Assembly (NCBI RefSeq): GCF_002846395.1
Contig: NZ_PJMU01000002.1
Location: forward strand, 124,001-188,000
DNA: 64,000 nucleotides
Source: Pontibacter ramchanderi
GTDB taxonomy: Bacteria > Bacteroidota > Bacteroidia > Cytophagales > Hymenobacteraceae
Reading direction: 5' to 3'
In this document: in pieces, positions 7,998 through 16,974 of the stretch
Layout of the letters: every line of letters begins with the position of its first letter
Position numbering within the stretch: the first letter of the stretch is position 1
Position numbers and translations under genes: made by a program
The notes under the pieces: generated by a model
Told to the model about the DNA's origin: nothing
The model's input: the letters and a program-made list of their open reading frames with translations, nothing else
Database searches by the model: none

Positions 7998-9647
7998 TTA
8001 TTTCCCCATCATCCATTGCTCAAAGTGCGGGAAGTACTTTGCTCCCCAGAAGGTATAGCGCGGAATGATGGCAGTGTTGATCCTATGCTTGAAATCAGTG
8101 AAATTCTTCTTCTCGGCTGGTGACCACAGCACTTCGCTCAGCGCCGTCATACGCGGGAACACCATGTACTCCACTTTGGCCGTACTACCAATATACTCTG
8201 TCCACAAATTAGCCTGCGCCCCGATGATGTAGTGGCCCAGTTTCTGTTCGCGCAATGCAGCAGGTATAGGCTCAAAATTATACACAGCGTCCAGCGGGTT
8301 GTAACCGTGTATGGCCAGGCTGTCGTTCGGGTCTTTGGACTGGTAGTGGTCAAAGTACAGCGGGTGGCCTGGCGCCATGATCACCTGGTGACCACGGGTA
8401 GCGGCTGCTATACCTTCCTTCTCTCCTCCCCAGTTCATGATCAGTGTCGAAGTGCTCAGGTCGCCTTCCAGGATCTCGTGCCACCCGATCACTTTCTTGC
8501 CCTTAGCAGCCAGGTATCCGGCCACTTGCTCTACAAAATAGGTCTGCAGTCCTTTCTCGTCCTTCAGGTTATGGTCTCTGATGAAAGCTTGCGAAACCGA
8601 GTCTTCTTTCCACCATTTCTTGCTTGTTTCGTCGCCACCCAGGTGGAAGTACTCATATGGAAACAGGTCGGCTACCTCCTGAAAAACAGTCTCCAGAAAC
8701 TGGAAAGTAGCCGGATTAGGCTGCAACACGTTGTTCTGGCGGTTATACATACCCCAAGTAGTGGCTACGTTCCAGGTAGTGTCGGGTCGGGTGCTCAGCT
8801 CAGGGTAAGCGGCAATAGTGGCGCGACTGTGGCCCGGAATATCGATCTCAGGTATGATGTTGATGCCGCGAACAGAAGCATAGTTGATCACATCGAGTAT
8901 TTCGTCCTTGGTATAATAACCGCCATAGCGGGTACCGTCATACCTTGCCGGCTGGTCTTTGAAGTGGCCGATGAGCGTTTCCTTTCGCCATGAGCCCACC
9001 GAGTTCAGCTTTGGGTAGGACTCTATTTCGATGCGCCAGCCCTGGTCGTCGGTCAGGTGCCAGTGGAAGGTGTTGAACTTGTGAAAGGACAGGTAGTCGA
9101 TGTACTTCTTGATAAACTCCACGGGGAACATGTGCCGCACTACGTCCAGGTGCATGCCGCGGTAAGCGAAGCGTGGGTAGTCTTTGATCTTCACATCCGG
9201 AATTTTCGCCTCGCGCACCTGCTTGATAGGGAATAGCTGCAAAAGGGTCTGTATACCATAGACCATGCCGCCAGTATCTTTGGCCCGAATCGTTACGTCC
9301 TTGCCCGATACGGTCAAGGTATACATCTCGGCTTTGTCGATGGTTTTGGTGTCGAAAACAAGACGGATGTGGTGACTGGCTTTGGGTTTAGTTGCCGCAT
9401 TGGAGTATAACTGTAAGTTCAATCCCGTTTGGGCTGCCAGCATTTCCTGCAGAAACTCCGCCTGGGACCCGAACTGCTTATCGAACACGATTTGTGTCTT
9501 GCTGTTGATGCTCACATGCCCCCGACCCTCTTTAATCACTTCAACAGGTATAGGCATGATGTCGTCCGCGGACTGGGCGGTGGCCAGGAAAGGTATAGAA
9601 AGGGCTAGTAGTGTGGTGGTGATTAACCGGCAAAAAGTAGATCGCAT
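7998..9647 (-). CDS. Secreted beta-N-acetylhexosaminidase (GH20)
   Basis: This 549-residue exported enzyme has a signal peptide at residues 1-24 (cut near ATAQS), an N-terminal GH20b alpha/beta domain, and a GH20 barrel starting near YRGMHLDVVRHMFP. The catalytic Asp-Glu pair lies in HLGGDETSK (Asp339, Glu340). The substrate-binding HWHLTDDQGWRIEI strand and a late NLWTEY segment are also typical. It removes terminal GlcNAc or GalNAc from chitin oligomers, glycans or peptidoglycan fragments, using the substrate acetamido group. It stands alone, not in a polysaccharide-utilisation locus, so a role in wall or chitin scavenging is inferred. Confidence 0.95.
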   Translation of the reverse strand: MRSTFCRLITTTLLALSIPFLATAQSADDIMPIPVEVIKEGRGHVSINSKTQIVFDKQFGSQAEFLQEMLAAQTGLNLQLYSNAATKPKASHHIRLVFDTKTIDKAEMYTLTVSGKDVTIRAKDTGGMVYGIQTLLQLFPIKQVREAKIPDVKIKDYPRFAYRGMHLDVVRHMFPVEFIKKYIDYLSFHKFNTFHWHLTDDQGWRIEIESYPKLNSVGSWRKETLIGHFKDQPARYDGTRYGGYYTKDEILDVINYASVRGINIIPEIDIPGHSRATIAAYPELSTRPDTTWNVATTWGMYNRQNNVLQPNPATFQFLETVFQEVADLFPYEYFHLGGDETSKKWWKEDSVSQAFIRDHNLKDEKGLQTYFVEQVAGYLAAKGKKVIGWHEILEGDLSTSTLIMNWGGEKEGIAAATRGHQVIMAPGHPLYFDHYQSKDPNDSLAIHGYNPLDAVYNFEPIPAALREQKLGHYIIGAQANLWTEYIGSTAKVEYMVFPRMTALSEVLWSPAEKKNFTDFKHRINTAIIPRYTFWGAKYFPHFEQWMMGK

Positions 9648-9760
9648 GTCGTGTTTTAGGTTTGTGCAGTCTATGGACTAGTGTTGGAACGCTTGGTTTA
9701 ATGGGATTGGTGTGGAATTGGTCTTCATGGAAGTTCGTGTATAGGTATATAAATTAATTC

Positions 9761-9889
9761 ATAGCGTGAGCGTCTTTGCTCGTGCTGGGTATAGAGGGGC
9801 CTCTGGCCCATTTGTGTATACTTGCATGAGCAGCTTGCTGGGCCAGAGGCCCCACGATAGTAAATCACGAGCGAGGACGCTCGCGCTAT
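9761..9889. repeat. Long imperfect inverted repeat
   Basis: The left arm (9761-9810) and right arm (9839-9889) are about 50 bp each and pair through the blocks TAGCGTGAGCGTC, GCTCGTG and GGGGCCTCTGGCCCA, with a 28-nt loop. Short related fragments occur at 9921-9945 and at 30973-31015. Confidence 0.75.
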
Positions 9890-9969
9890 AGCCATCACGA
9901 TTGATCATGCACGATTTGGGTAGGCCCCGACCTGGCCCTACAGTGTAGTAGCAATGCTGCGTAGCACCC

Positions 9970-9990
9970 CGACGTTACGCTGTAACGTCG
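9970..9990. repeat. Perfect short palindrome
   Basis: CGACGTTAC and GTAACGTCG flank a 3-nt loop. A second GTAG/CTAC pair encloses it. Function is unknown; it could be a repeat-family core or a transcript hairpin. Confidence 0.6.
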
Positions 9991-10047
9991 CTACATCTTA
10001 ATTCCTAAACTCTCTATCTCCTAAACTCTCCAACTCCCAAACTTAAC

Positions 10048-10947
10048 TCAGCTTCTCGGGTGGTAATCCCTGATCACCTGCTTCAGATAATCCCGGTCGA
10101 GGTGGGTGTAGATTTCGGTGGTGGTGATGGACTCGTGGCCCAGCATCTCTTGCACGGCACGCAGGTCGGCACCTCCCTCAATCAGGTGTGTGGCGAAGGA
10201 GTGGCGGAAAGTATGGGGACTCACCGTTTTCTGTATACCTGCCTTGGCGGCCAGGTCTTTGATGATCGTGAAGACCATCACCCGTGTCAGTTTAGCACCG
10301 CGACGGTTCAGAAACACAAAGTCTTCGTGGCCTTTTTTGATGGTGAGGTGGCAGCGCACGCCCTCGCGGTAAAGTTGAATGTGCTTGAGCGCATCGCGCC
10401 CGATCGGCACCAGTCGCTCCTTGTCGCCTTTGCCGGCCACTTTCAGAAAGCCCATGTCTTCATAGAGGTTACTCAGTTTCAGCTCCAGTAATTCTGACAC
10501 ACGCAGGCCCGAACTGTAGAGCGTTTCGAGCATGGCGCGGTTGCGCGTGCCCTCCGGCGTCGACATATCGATGGCAGCCAGCAGTTGCTCTATCTCGTGA
10601 AAGTGCAGCGTGTCAGGTAGTTTGCGGCTCAGTTTCGGGGCTTCTATCGTTTCGGTGGGGTCAGCGGTGAGCATGTCCTCCATGATCAGGAACTTGTAGA
10701 AAGCCCGTATACCTGACAGCGTGCGTGCCTGCGAGTGCGGCGTCATGCCCAGTTCGGCCACCCACTCCAGGAACTCGCGCAAAACAGGAGGAGTTACCTG
10801 CTCCGGCTGCACGGCTATACCTTTTATGTCCAGAAAATCAGTCAGCTTGCGGATATCGCGCAGGTAGGCCTCCACGGAGTTACCGGACAGCGACTTTTCC
10901 AGGCGCAGGTACTGTTCAAACTGGGTAATGCAGATGGACCACTTCAT
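10048..10947 (-). CDS. xerD: Site-specific tyrosine recombinase XerD
   Basis: At 299 residues this is the normal length for XerC/XerD. It has an N-terminal SAM-like DNA-binding domain (1-100) and a catalytic domain carrying all active residues: Arg149 (SSGLRVSEL), Lys173 (AGKGDKERLV), His245 and Arg248 (HTFRHSFATHL), His271 (GHESITTTEIY) and the nucleophile Tyr280. With its partner it resolves chromosome dimers at dif, under FtsK control. The XerD assignment over XerC rests on overall similarity to Bacteroidota XerD. No integron or phage genes are adjacent. A TATCTTTG box on the minus strand at 10987-10994 is a plausible -7 element. Confidence 0.93.
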   Translation of the reverse strand: MKWSICITQFEQYLRLEKSLSGNSVEAYLRDIRKLTDFLDIKGIAVQPEQVTPPVLREFLEWVAELGMTPHSQARTLSGIRAFYKFLIMEDMLTADPTETIEAPKLSRKLPDTLHFHEIEQLLAAIDMSTPEGTRNRAMLETLYSSGLRVSELLELKLSNLYEDMGFLKVAGKGDKERLVPIGRDALKHIQLYREGVRCHLTIKKGHEDFVFLNRRGAKLTRVMVFTIIKDLAAKAGIQKTVSPHTFRHSFATHLIEGGADLRAVQEMLGHESITTTEIYTHLDRDYLKQVIRDYHPRS

Positions 10948-11053
10948 AGGTATAGCACAAAACTTTCTTTTGTCAAAAAATCAAAGCAAAGATAGTTAAT
11001 CCTTAAATTGCAGACGCTGATTTCAGCTGAAAACGCATTTATACCTTAAAACT

Positions 11054-11506
11054 ATGAAAATCCTGATCCTGAACGGCCCCAACCTCAATCTTTTAGGTGT
11101 TCGCGAAAAATCTGTCTATGGCTCGGAGTCTTTTGAGTCCTATTTCGAGGAGCTCAAGGAAGCTTTCCCGGCCATGGAGTTATCCTATTTCCAGTCCAAC
11201 ACCGAGGGTGTGCTCATAGACAAACTGCACGAAGTGGGCTTCAGCTACAAGGGCATCGTGTTCAATGGCGGCGCCTACACCCATACCTCCGTGGCCCTCT
11301 CCGACGCCATTAAAGCCATTGAAGCGCCGGTAATTGAGGTGCACATCTCCAACGTATACGCCCGCGACGCTTTCCGGCACAAGAGCATGCTGGCGCCGTT
11401 TTGCAAAGGCGTAATCACCGGTTTCGGGCTGGAGAGTTACCGGATGGCCCTGCAATATTTCGAGCGTATGAAGCCGAAGCAGATCGGTTTTGGCTCGAAA
11501 AAATAA
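11054..11506 (+). CDS. aroQ: Type II 3-dehydroquinate dehydratase
   Basis: This 150-residue enzyme matches the dodecameric type II class: MKILILNGPNLNLLGVRE at the start, the catalytic Tyr in KSVYGSESF, the SNTEGVLIDKLHE strand, the GAYTHTSVALSDAI active-site loop, EVHISNVYARDAFRHKS, and GVITGFGLESYRMAL. It converts 3-dehydroquinate to 3-dehydroshikimate in the shikimate pathway. It is divergent from xerD and shares its short upstream region. The neighbouring aminotransferase gene follows on the same strand, 81 bp downstream. Confidence 0.97.
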   Translation: MKILILNGPNLNLLGVREKSVYGSESFESYFEELKEAFPAMELSYFQSNTEGVLIDKLHEVGFSYKGIVFNGGAYTHTSVALSDAIKAIEAPVIEVHISNVYARDAFRHKSMLAPFCKGVITGFGLESYRMALQYFERMKPKQIGFGSKK

Positions 11507-11587
11507 CAGTACAACACTAAATTTCCGTTCACTAAATATCGTATGACGTATATAGTAGCAATACTATAATTGTTTTATATTTCCCGC

Positions 11588-12649
11588 ATGCTGAATTTCT
11601 TCCCTGGTCCGTCAAAACTATACCCTGAGGTGCGCACCTATCTGACAGATGCGTACGACGAAGGAATTATGGATGCTCCGCATCGCGGAGAACAGTTTGT
11701 GCAGCTCTCCCGCGCCGTGGTGGGCTCGCTCAAGCGTCGCCTCAATATTCCACAGGATTACTCTATTTACTTCACCTCTTCCGCCACCGAGTGCTGGGAG
11801 ATCCTGATCCAGAGCCTCACCAAAAAGAAGAGCTTCCACATCTACAATGGCTCATTTGGCGAGAAATGGTACGAGTACGCCAAAAAAATGCGCCCTGAAG
11901 CAGAAGGTCACCGGTTCGATATAAACGAAGTGATGCCCGTGGAGTCGCTCGACATCAGCACCGACACGGAACTGATCTGCATCACCCAAAACGAAACCTC
12001 CAATGGCACCCAGGTAACAGCCACCTCTATCCTCAACCTGCACAACCGCTTCCGCGACACGCTCACGGCCGTGGATGCCACTTCGTCTATGGCGGGCCTT
12101 AACCTGAAGTATATCAAGGCGGATATCTGGTTTGCATCGGTGCAGAAATGCTTTGGGCTGCCGCCTGGGCTGGGTATACTGGTATGCTCCCCGCGTGCCA
12201 TTTTCCGGGCCAAGCAAATGAACGAGCGCAACCACTACAACAGCCTGGTGTCGCTTTACGAAAAGATGCTGAATTACCAGACAGTACATACGCCCAACAC
12301 GCTCAACATTTACCTGCTCAAGCGCATGCTCGAAGACCGGCCTTTCATCAAGCAGATCGACATCGACCTGATCGACCGCGCCAATGAGCTTTATGAATTC
12401 TTTGGGCAGTTCATCGACTTTAAACTCCTGATCGAGAACGAGGAAGTACGCTCCAAAACGGTGCTGGTGCTGGAGGCGAACGAGCGCCTGGTGGAGGACA
12501 TCAAGAAGCGGGCCCTGCACCACAACATCCGGTTGGGCAACGGCTACGGCCCCTGGCAGCGCAATACCTTCCGGGTCGCCAATTTCCCGGCCATCGATAA
12601 CGAGGAGTATGAAGAGCTAAAACGCTTTTTCCTGCATTATTACGCCTAA
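11588..12649 (+). CDS. Class V PLP-dependent aminotransferase (SerC-like)
   Basis: This protein of about 353 residues starts best at the ATG at 11588 (MLNFFPGPSKLYPEV), which matches the family's N-terminus; an ATG 18 bases earlier adds MFYISR. The fold is a class V aminotransferase: SSATECWE phosphate-loop region, TQNETSNGT, AVDATSSMAG with the PLP-binding Asp, and SVQKCFGLPPG with the Schiff-base Lys. It resembles phosphoserine and alanine-glyoxylate aminotransferases. A role in serine synthesis is plausible, but the exact donor and acceptor cannot be read from the sequence. Confidence 0.88.
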   Translation: MLNFFPGPSKLYPEVRTYLTDAYDEGIMDAPHRGEQFVQLSRAVVGSLKRRLNIPQDYSIYFTSSATECWEILIQSLTKKKSFHIYNGSFGEKWYEYAKKMRPEAEGHRFDINEVMPVESLDISTDTELICITQNETSNGTQVTATSILNLHNRFRDTLTAVDATSSMAGLNLKYIKADIWFASVQKCFGLPPGLGILVCSPRAIFRAKQMNERNHYNSLVSLYEKMLNYQTVHTPNTLNIYLLKRMLEDRPFIKQIDIDLIDRANELYEFFGQFIDFKLLIENEEVRSKTVLVLEANERLVEDIKKRALHHNIRLGNGYGPWQRNTFRVANFPAIDNEEYEELKRFFLHYYA

Positions 12650-12655
12650 GAATCC

Positions 12656-12663
12656 TACCTTTG
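12656..12663 (+). promoter_or_regulatory. Candidate -7 box for the MarC gene
   Basis: TACCTTTG fits the Bacteroidota -7 consensus TAnnTTTG and lies just after the aminotransferase stop. It would give a leader of about 95 nt before the MarC ATG. No convincing -33 box was found. Confidence 0.5.
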
Positions 12664-12762
12664 CGGCTTGTTAAATGGTTGCGTATCGCAATCTACTGTA
12701 TACCTGCATCTTATAGTTTGCTGGAGTTACGATTTAACAATTAACCACCAACACTTAAAAGC

Positions 12763-13329
12763 ATGTTCAGTTTCAAGGAAATTGCGTCAGTCACGCTCAT
12801 TCTGTTTGCGGTAATCGATATCCTCGGCTCTATCCCTATCATCATCGATCTGCGCAAGCGCGAAGGCAAGATCGAATCTGAGAAAGCCACGATCATTTCG
12901 GGTATTTTGATGATCGTGTTCCTGTTTGTGGGCGACGGCATTCTGAAACTATTCGGCATCGATTTCGAGTCTTTTGCCATGGCCGGCGCCATTATCATTT
13001 TCCTGATCGGTCTGGAGATGATCCTGGGCAAAGACCTTTTCCACTCTGACCCTGAGGTAAAAAGCGGCTCCATCGTACCGCTGGCGTTCCCGCTCATTGT
13101 AGGGGCCGGCACCATGACCACCCTGCTCTCCCTACGTGCTGCTTACTCACTGCCCAACGTGCTGGTGGGCATTGTCCTGAACCTGATGTTTGTCTACATC
13201 GTTCTAAAAGCTTCGCCATGGCTGGAGCGCAAACTCGGCAAAGCCGGTGCCAACGTACTCCGCAAAGTGTTCGGCGTTATCCTGCTGGCCATCGCCATTA
13301 AATTATTCAAAACGAATCTACCGATTTAG
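12763..13329 (+). CDS. MarC-family integral membrane protein
   Basis: This 188-residue protein has six predicted membrane helices and MarC/YhgN family segments: SVTLILFAVIDILGSIPI, FGIDFESFAMAGAIIIFLIGLEM, and PLAFPLIVGAGTMTTLLSLRA. MarC proteins are small inner-membrane proteins once linked to multiple antibiotic resistance; their transport substrate is not established. A long 5' leader follows the aminotransferase gene. An ~8-bp-unit inverted array fills the gap to rnhA. Confidence 0.92.
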   Translation: MFSFKEIASVTLILFAVIDILGSIPIIIDLRKREGKIESEKATIISGILMIVFLFVGDGILKLFGIDFESFAMAGAIIIFLIGLEMILGKDLFHSDPEVKSGSIVPLAFPLIVGAGTMTTLLSLRAAYSLPNVLVGIVLNLMFVYIVLKASPWLERKLGKAGANVLRKVFGVILLAIAIKLFKTNLPI

Positions 13330-13441
13330 ATTTAGTGATTGAGTGATTTAGCGAATGAGTGGATTATTATTTTTCTCACAATCACTCATTCACTAACTCA
13401 CTCAATCGCTAAATCAAAAGGTACTCACTCATTCACTCAAT
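13330..13441. repeat. Paired ~8-bp-unit array (GTGATTGA type)
   Basis: The left arm (GATTTAGTGATTGAGTGATT..., just after the MarC stop) and the right arm (...CACTCATTCACTCAATT, ending 7 bases before the rnhA ATG) are degenerate tandem arrays that are complementary to each other. They can fold into a long hairpin. Confidence 0.8.
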
Positions 13442-13448
13442 TTAAAAT

Positions 13449-13913
13449 ATGATCGAGCTTTTTACAGACGGTGCTTCACGAGGGAATCCGGGTCCGGGAG
13501 GGTATGGCACCATCCTGCGCTGGAAAAACCACGAGAAAGAACTGACTGCCGGTTTTCGCAAGACTACCAACAACCGCATGGAGTTGCTCGCCGTAATTGT
13601 GGGGCTCGAGGCGATCACCAAACCCGGTATTCCTGTCACGGTCTACTCCGACTCTAAGTATGTGGTGGATGCCGTGGAGAAGCGCTGGGTTTTTGGCTGG
13701 CAGAAGAAAGGCTTCGCTGGCAAAGCCAACGGCGACCTTTGGGCCCGGTTCCTACGGGTATATGCCAAGCACAACGTCAAGTTCGTCTGGATAAGAGGCC
13801 ACGCCGGTCACCCTGAAAACGAGCGTTGCGACGAACTGGCAGTTGCCAGCGCGCTGGCGCCTAATCTGTTGATTGACGAGGGGTTTGAGTCGGGGATGTA
13901 TAACTCGAAGTGA
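13449..13913 (+). CDS. rnhA: Ribonuclease HI
   Basis: This 154-residue enzyme degrades the RNA strand of RNA-DNA hybrids. The catalytic set is present: Asp7 (IELFTDGASRGNPGPGG), Glu45 (NNRMELLAVI), Asp68 (VYSDSKYVVDAV) and Asp128 (ENERCDELA), with His121 in the GHAGHPEN loop. The basic handle WQKKGFAGKANGDLW is also present. The start is fixed by the conserved MIELFTDG. The complementary repeat arm ends 7 bases upstream of this start and could occlude it in a transcript from the MarC side. Confidence 0.97.
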   Translation: MIELFTDGASRGNPGPGGYGTILRWKNHEKELTAGFRKTTNNRMELLAVIVGLEAITKPGIPVTVYSDSKYVVDAVEKRWVFGWQKKGFAGKANGDLWARFLRVYAKHNVKFVWIRGHAGHPENERCDELAVASALAPNLLIDEGFESGMYNSK

Positions 13914-13961
13914 TGATGAGCGAATGGATAATTATAGATGAGTAAAGAATAATTAAACAAC

Positions 13962-14243
13962 ATGATTGCACTGGATGGCTTGGTGGCGGTAGTATATGTA
14001 GCAATCTTATTGCTGCTGTCAGCGCTTGTTGTTTTTCTGGCTGTTGGTGTGGTCGTGGTTTTAAGAAGACCGAACCGTATCGTAGCCGTCTATTTCACAG
14101 CAACTCCAGTGCTATTTCTTGTTGGCTATCTATTGACACACGCTTTCAACAACCCTGATTTTATACTTATCACCGCAGCTGTTATGTTACTTTTCAATAG
14201 CGCATTCCTTCCCTACACAAAAAAGCACCTAAAAAGAGCATAA
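13962..14243 (+). CDS. Small membrane protein, unknown
   Basis: This 93-residue protein consists of three hydrophobic helices (about 7-35, 42-63 and 66-84) and a basic tail (YTKKHLKRA). I recognise no family. It lies between rnhA and trmN6 on the same strand. Codon use looks coding and there is an ATG, but the evidence is only the open frame and its transmembrane pattern. Confidence 0.6.
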   Translation: MIALDGLVAVVYVAILLLLSALVVFLAVGVVVVLRRPNRIVAVYFTATPVLFLVGYLLTHAFNNPDFILITAAVMLLFNSAFLPYTKKHLKRA

Positions 14244-14271
14244 GCCATTACTCATTAGTCATTAAATAACC

Positions 14272-14988
14272 TTGCCTAACACTTACTTCCAATTCAAGCA
14301 GTTCCGTATCAATCAGGACCAGTGCGCCATGAAGGTATGCACCGATTCCTGTGTGTTTGGCGCTTATGTGGAGGCGAGCAAGGCGAAGCAGGTGCTGGAT
14401 ATGGGGACGGGGACGGGTTTGCTGGCGCTGATGGTGGCGCAACGGTCGGAGGCTGTAGTGGAGGCAGTGGAGATTAACCCGGAGGCGCAGGCGCAGGCAG
14501 CACAAAATTTCGAAGAAAGCCCTTGGGCGGAACGATTGAAACTCCACCCCATGCCTCTGCAGGAATTTGCCAGGACCTGCACGCAGCAATACGACGTTAT
14601 CCTGTCGAACCCGCCGTTTTTTCTGGCTTCGCTCAAGTCTGATGATGCCGCCAAAAATACCGCCAAGCACACCGGCGACCTGCTCTTTGAAGATATTCTG
14701 ACTTTTGCGCAGGAGCGTCTGGCTTCGCACGGAAAACTATACCTGCTCCTGCCACCGGCCGAGGCGCAGCACTTTGCCGAACTTGCCAGATCGTACCGGC
14801 TATACCTGAACGAGACGCTGGAAGTATACACCCGCACCGGCGGCAAGTGCATCCGCCATATCCAGACCTATACCTTCGCACCGACGGAAACGGCCATCAC
14901 TAACAAGCTCGACATACGCCAGGATGATGGCACAACCTACACGGCTCCCTTCGCTGAGTTGCTGCGCGCATATTACCTGATTTTCTGA
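14272..14988 (+). CDS. trmN6: tRNA1(Val) (adenine(37)-N6)-methyltransferase
   Basis: This 238-residue protein is a class I SAM-dependent methyltransferase of the TrmN6/YfiC type. It has the signature FRINQDQCAMKVCTDSCVFGAY at the N-terminus, SAM motif VLDMGTGTGLLAL, acidic EAVEINPEA, and the N6-adenine catalytic NPPF in DVILSNPPFFLAS. It methylates A37 of tRNA-Val. The only start that includes the conserved FQFKQF segment is TTG at 14272. It converges with the saccharopine dehydrogenase-like gene. Confidence 0.9.
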   Translation: MPNTYFQFKQFRINQDQCAMKVCTDSCVFGAYVEASKAKQVLDMGTGTGLLALMVAQRSEAVVEAVEINPEAQAQAAQNFEESPWAERLKLHPMPLQEFARTCTQQYDVILSNPPFFLASLKSDDAAKNTAKHTGDLLFEDILTFAQERLASHGKLYLLLPPAEAQHFAELARSYRLYLNETLEVYTRTGGKCIRHIQTYTFAPTETAITNKLDIRQDDGTTYTAPFAELLRAYYLIF

Positions 14989-15010
14989 AACACGCCGGCA
15001 GCGATACCTG

Positions 15011-16360
15011 CTAATGTGCCGCTTTTACCGTTTCTACTTCCACAAAGTCGACCCCGTATCCTTTCAACTCTTCGAGCACCGGCTCGTATAGATCGGGATA
15101 AATAGGGATCACTACGCCGCGACGATCAATTTTGCCCTGTAGCAGAAGCTTTGCCAGTATACCTACCGGCAGGCCCACAGTTTTGGCCATGGCCGTTTGT
15201 ACTTCGTCGTCGCCTAGCACTACCAGCGAGGAAGTGAGTTCATGCTGCTCGCCGTTCAGTTCGAACTCAAACAGGTGCTGCATCACAATCATGTCTTTGT
15301 CACCAGGCTCCAGCTTCCATTTGCCGACCAATATCTTTTCGAGTACCTGCGCCGGTGTGGCCACCGTCATCCCCAGTGGAGTTTCTTCAAACAGACCGAG
15401 CCAGTTCAATTTTTCCAGTACCTCCCCTTCTGGTGCTATACCTACATAGCGGCATAGGCGCTGCTGAGGGGTTTCGTCCGGAGAGGCTGCCGGTGGTAGG
15501 AAGGCGTCGAGGTAGCTGCGGTTTGTCATGCTCTCCACCCCTTCCAGGTCGTAGGTATCGTCGGTGAGGCCAAGTTGCACAAACACGTCCCAGGCAGCGC
15601 AGTAGCCAATGCGGCGCAGTGTGCCGCGCAGCATGGTAGGGATATCCTGCAACCCGTAGTGCGCCCGGTAGCTGAGCGAATCGCGGTTGGCATAGCCGTC
15701 GAAGTGGCCATAGCCTTCTACGTACAACTCGTCGGTGCGCTTGAACAGCTGGTGGTATGGAATGTACTTGTACTCGCCGTTTTTGATGTACTTGGCCGTT
15801 CCCTGCCCTGCCAGCACCACATTGCGCGGGTTCCAGCTAAACTTGTAGTTCCAGGGGTTGTTGTCCGACTCCGGTGCTACCAATCCGCCCGTGTAAGACT
15901 TGAAAGAGGTGATTTTACCGCCCATACCCTGCACGCGCTGAATAACGGCCATGGCCGACATGTGGTCTATCCCCGGGTCAAGACCCGATTCCATCAGGAT
16001 AGTCAGGTTCTTGCTTTTCGCCTCCTCGTGCAGCTCCCTGAACTCCGGTGAAACGTAGGAGGCCGTGATCAAATGCTTCTCCTGCTGAAGGCACTCCCGC
16101 GCTACTTCTATATGGAAGATGGCCGGCAACAGCGAGATTACCAGATCGGCCCTGTTTACCTCAGCTGCCCGCTGGGCCTCATCGTGCACATTAAACACGA
16201 TGGCTTCGGCAAAGTCCAAAGGTGCGATCTTGCTTTGCAGGTGGCCCACGTGGATGTCTCCAATGGTGATGTGCCAATTCTCGGCAGGAGCGTGTTGTAA
16301 GAGGTACTGGATCAGCGAAGAGGCGGAGCGACCGGCTCCAAGCACGAGTATTTTCTTCAT
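15011..16360 (-). CDS. Saccharopine dehydrogenase-family protein
   Basis: The best start is the ATG at 16360, giving a 449-residue protein beginning MKKILVLGAGRSASSLIQYL with an N-terminal NAD(P)-binding Rossmann fold. The middle carries LLPAIFHIEVARECL, SYVSPEF and GLDPGIDHMSAM, typical of saccharopine reductase (LYS9-like). The C-terminal part holds SYTGGLVAPESDNNPWNYKFSWNPRNVV. These enzymes act in lysine/aminoadipate metabolism, but bacterial homologues also serve other carboxyspermidine-like reactions, so the reaction is not certain. The gene stands alone. Confidence 0.88.
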   Translation of the reverse strand: MKKILVLGAGRSASSLIQYLLQHAPAENWHITIGDIHVGHLQSKIAPLDFAEAIVFNVHDEAQRAAEVNRADLVISLLPAIFHIEVARECLQQEKHLITASYVSPEFRELHEEAKSKNLTILMESGLDPGIDHMSAMAVIQRVQGMGGKITSFKSYTGGLVAPESDNNPWNYKFSWNPRNVVLAGQGTAKYIKNGEYKYIPYHQLFKRTDELYVEGYGHFDGYANRDSLSYRAHYGLQDIPTMLRGTLRRIGYCAAWDVFVQLGLTDDTYDLEGVESMTNRSYLDAFLPPAASPDETPQQRLCRYVGIAPEGEVLEKLNWLGLFEETPLGMTVATPAQVLEKILVGKWKLEPGDKDMIVMQHLFEFELNGEQHELTSSLVVLGDDEVQTAMAKTVGLPVGILAKLLLQGKIDRRGVVIPIYPDLYEPVLEELKGYGVDFVEVETVKAAH

Positions 16361-16487
16361 AGCATTTGTATCGTTGCGTTTGAATTTAGCAATTAGCCCC
16401 TGCAAGGCCAACCTTTTGCATTGTTTTATCAGAATATTCCGTTAAATTTATAGCCCTTTTCTAATTTTTATACCTAAAAGGTCTTAA

Positions 16488-16973
16488 ATGGCAAGTGAGC
16501 TGAATATTCATATCTGCATCGACGTACTCGACTCGACAAACGAACTTACCCAACAGGAACGCGACGCGATGTCGCTCGCGCAGGAGGCAGCAAACGATGC
16601 CTACGCTCCTTACTCCAACTTTCTGGTAGGCGCTGCTCTTGTGCTGGAAGATGGTACCCTGTTTAAAGGCAGCAACCAGGAGAATGCGGCTTACCCATCT
16701 GGTATGTGCGCCGAGCGGACGGCCCTGTTTGCCACAAGCGCCCATTATCCGAACAAAAAAATAAAGCTGATCGCCGTAACCGCCCGACGCAGAAGCGAGC
16801 AGCACTTTTTGCCAGCTATGCCCTGCGGTGCCTGCCGCCAGGTAATGGCCGAGTATGAGCACAAACAGGGCGAAGCTATACCTGTGCTTCTGCAAGGCCC
16901 CGATGGCAAATTCTACCGCCTGCGCAGCGTCAGCGATCTGTTGCCTTTCCAGTTCAACAAAGAACACCTTTAA
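16488..16973 (+). CDS. cdd: Cytidine deaminase
   Basis: This 161-residue homotetrameric-type deaminase converts cytidine and deoxycytidine to uridine forms for pyrimidine salvage. Zinc ligands and the catalytic Glu are visible: Cys74-Ala-Glu76 (GMCAERTALF) and Cys113-Gly-Ala-Cys116 (MPCGACRQVMAEY). The substrate loop AYAPYSNFLVGAAL is conserved. The stop codon is followed almost immediately by an inverted ~8-bp-unit array that runs up to the next gene. Confidence 0.96.
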   Translation: MASELNIHICIDVLDSTNELTQQERDAMSLAQEAANDAYAPYSNFLVGAALVLEDGTLFKGSNQENAAYPSGMCAERTALFATSAHYPNKKIKLIAVTARRRSEQHFLPAMPCGACRQVMAEYEHKQGEAIPVLLQGPDGKFYRLRSVSDLLPFQFNKEHL

Positions 16974-16974
16974 T

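Larger units (their letters stand above)
9648..10047. other. Non-coding gap with inverted repeats
   Basis: No credible gene lies here. The stretch contains a long inverted repeat (9761-9889), a short perfect palindrome (9970-9990) and, at 10000-10044, a run of CTAAACTCTC-like units complementary in type to the array near 59790. The DNA looks like an accumulation of short dispersed repeat sequences. Confidence 0.6.

Noticed and set aside
10048..10947. xerD as an integrase of a mobile element
   Set aside because: Length, all motifs and the housekeeping context fit chromosomal XerD, and there are no element genes or att-like tRNA repeats nearby.
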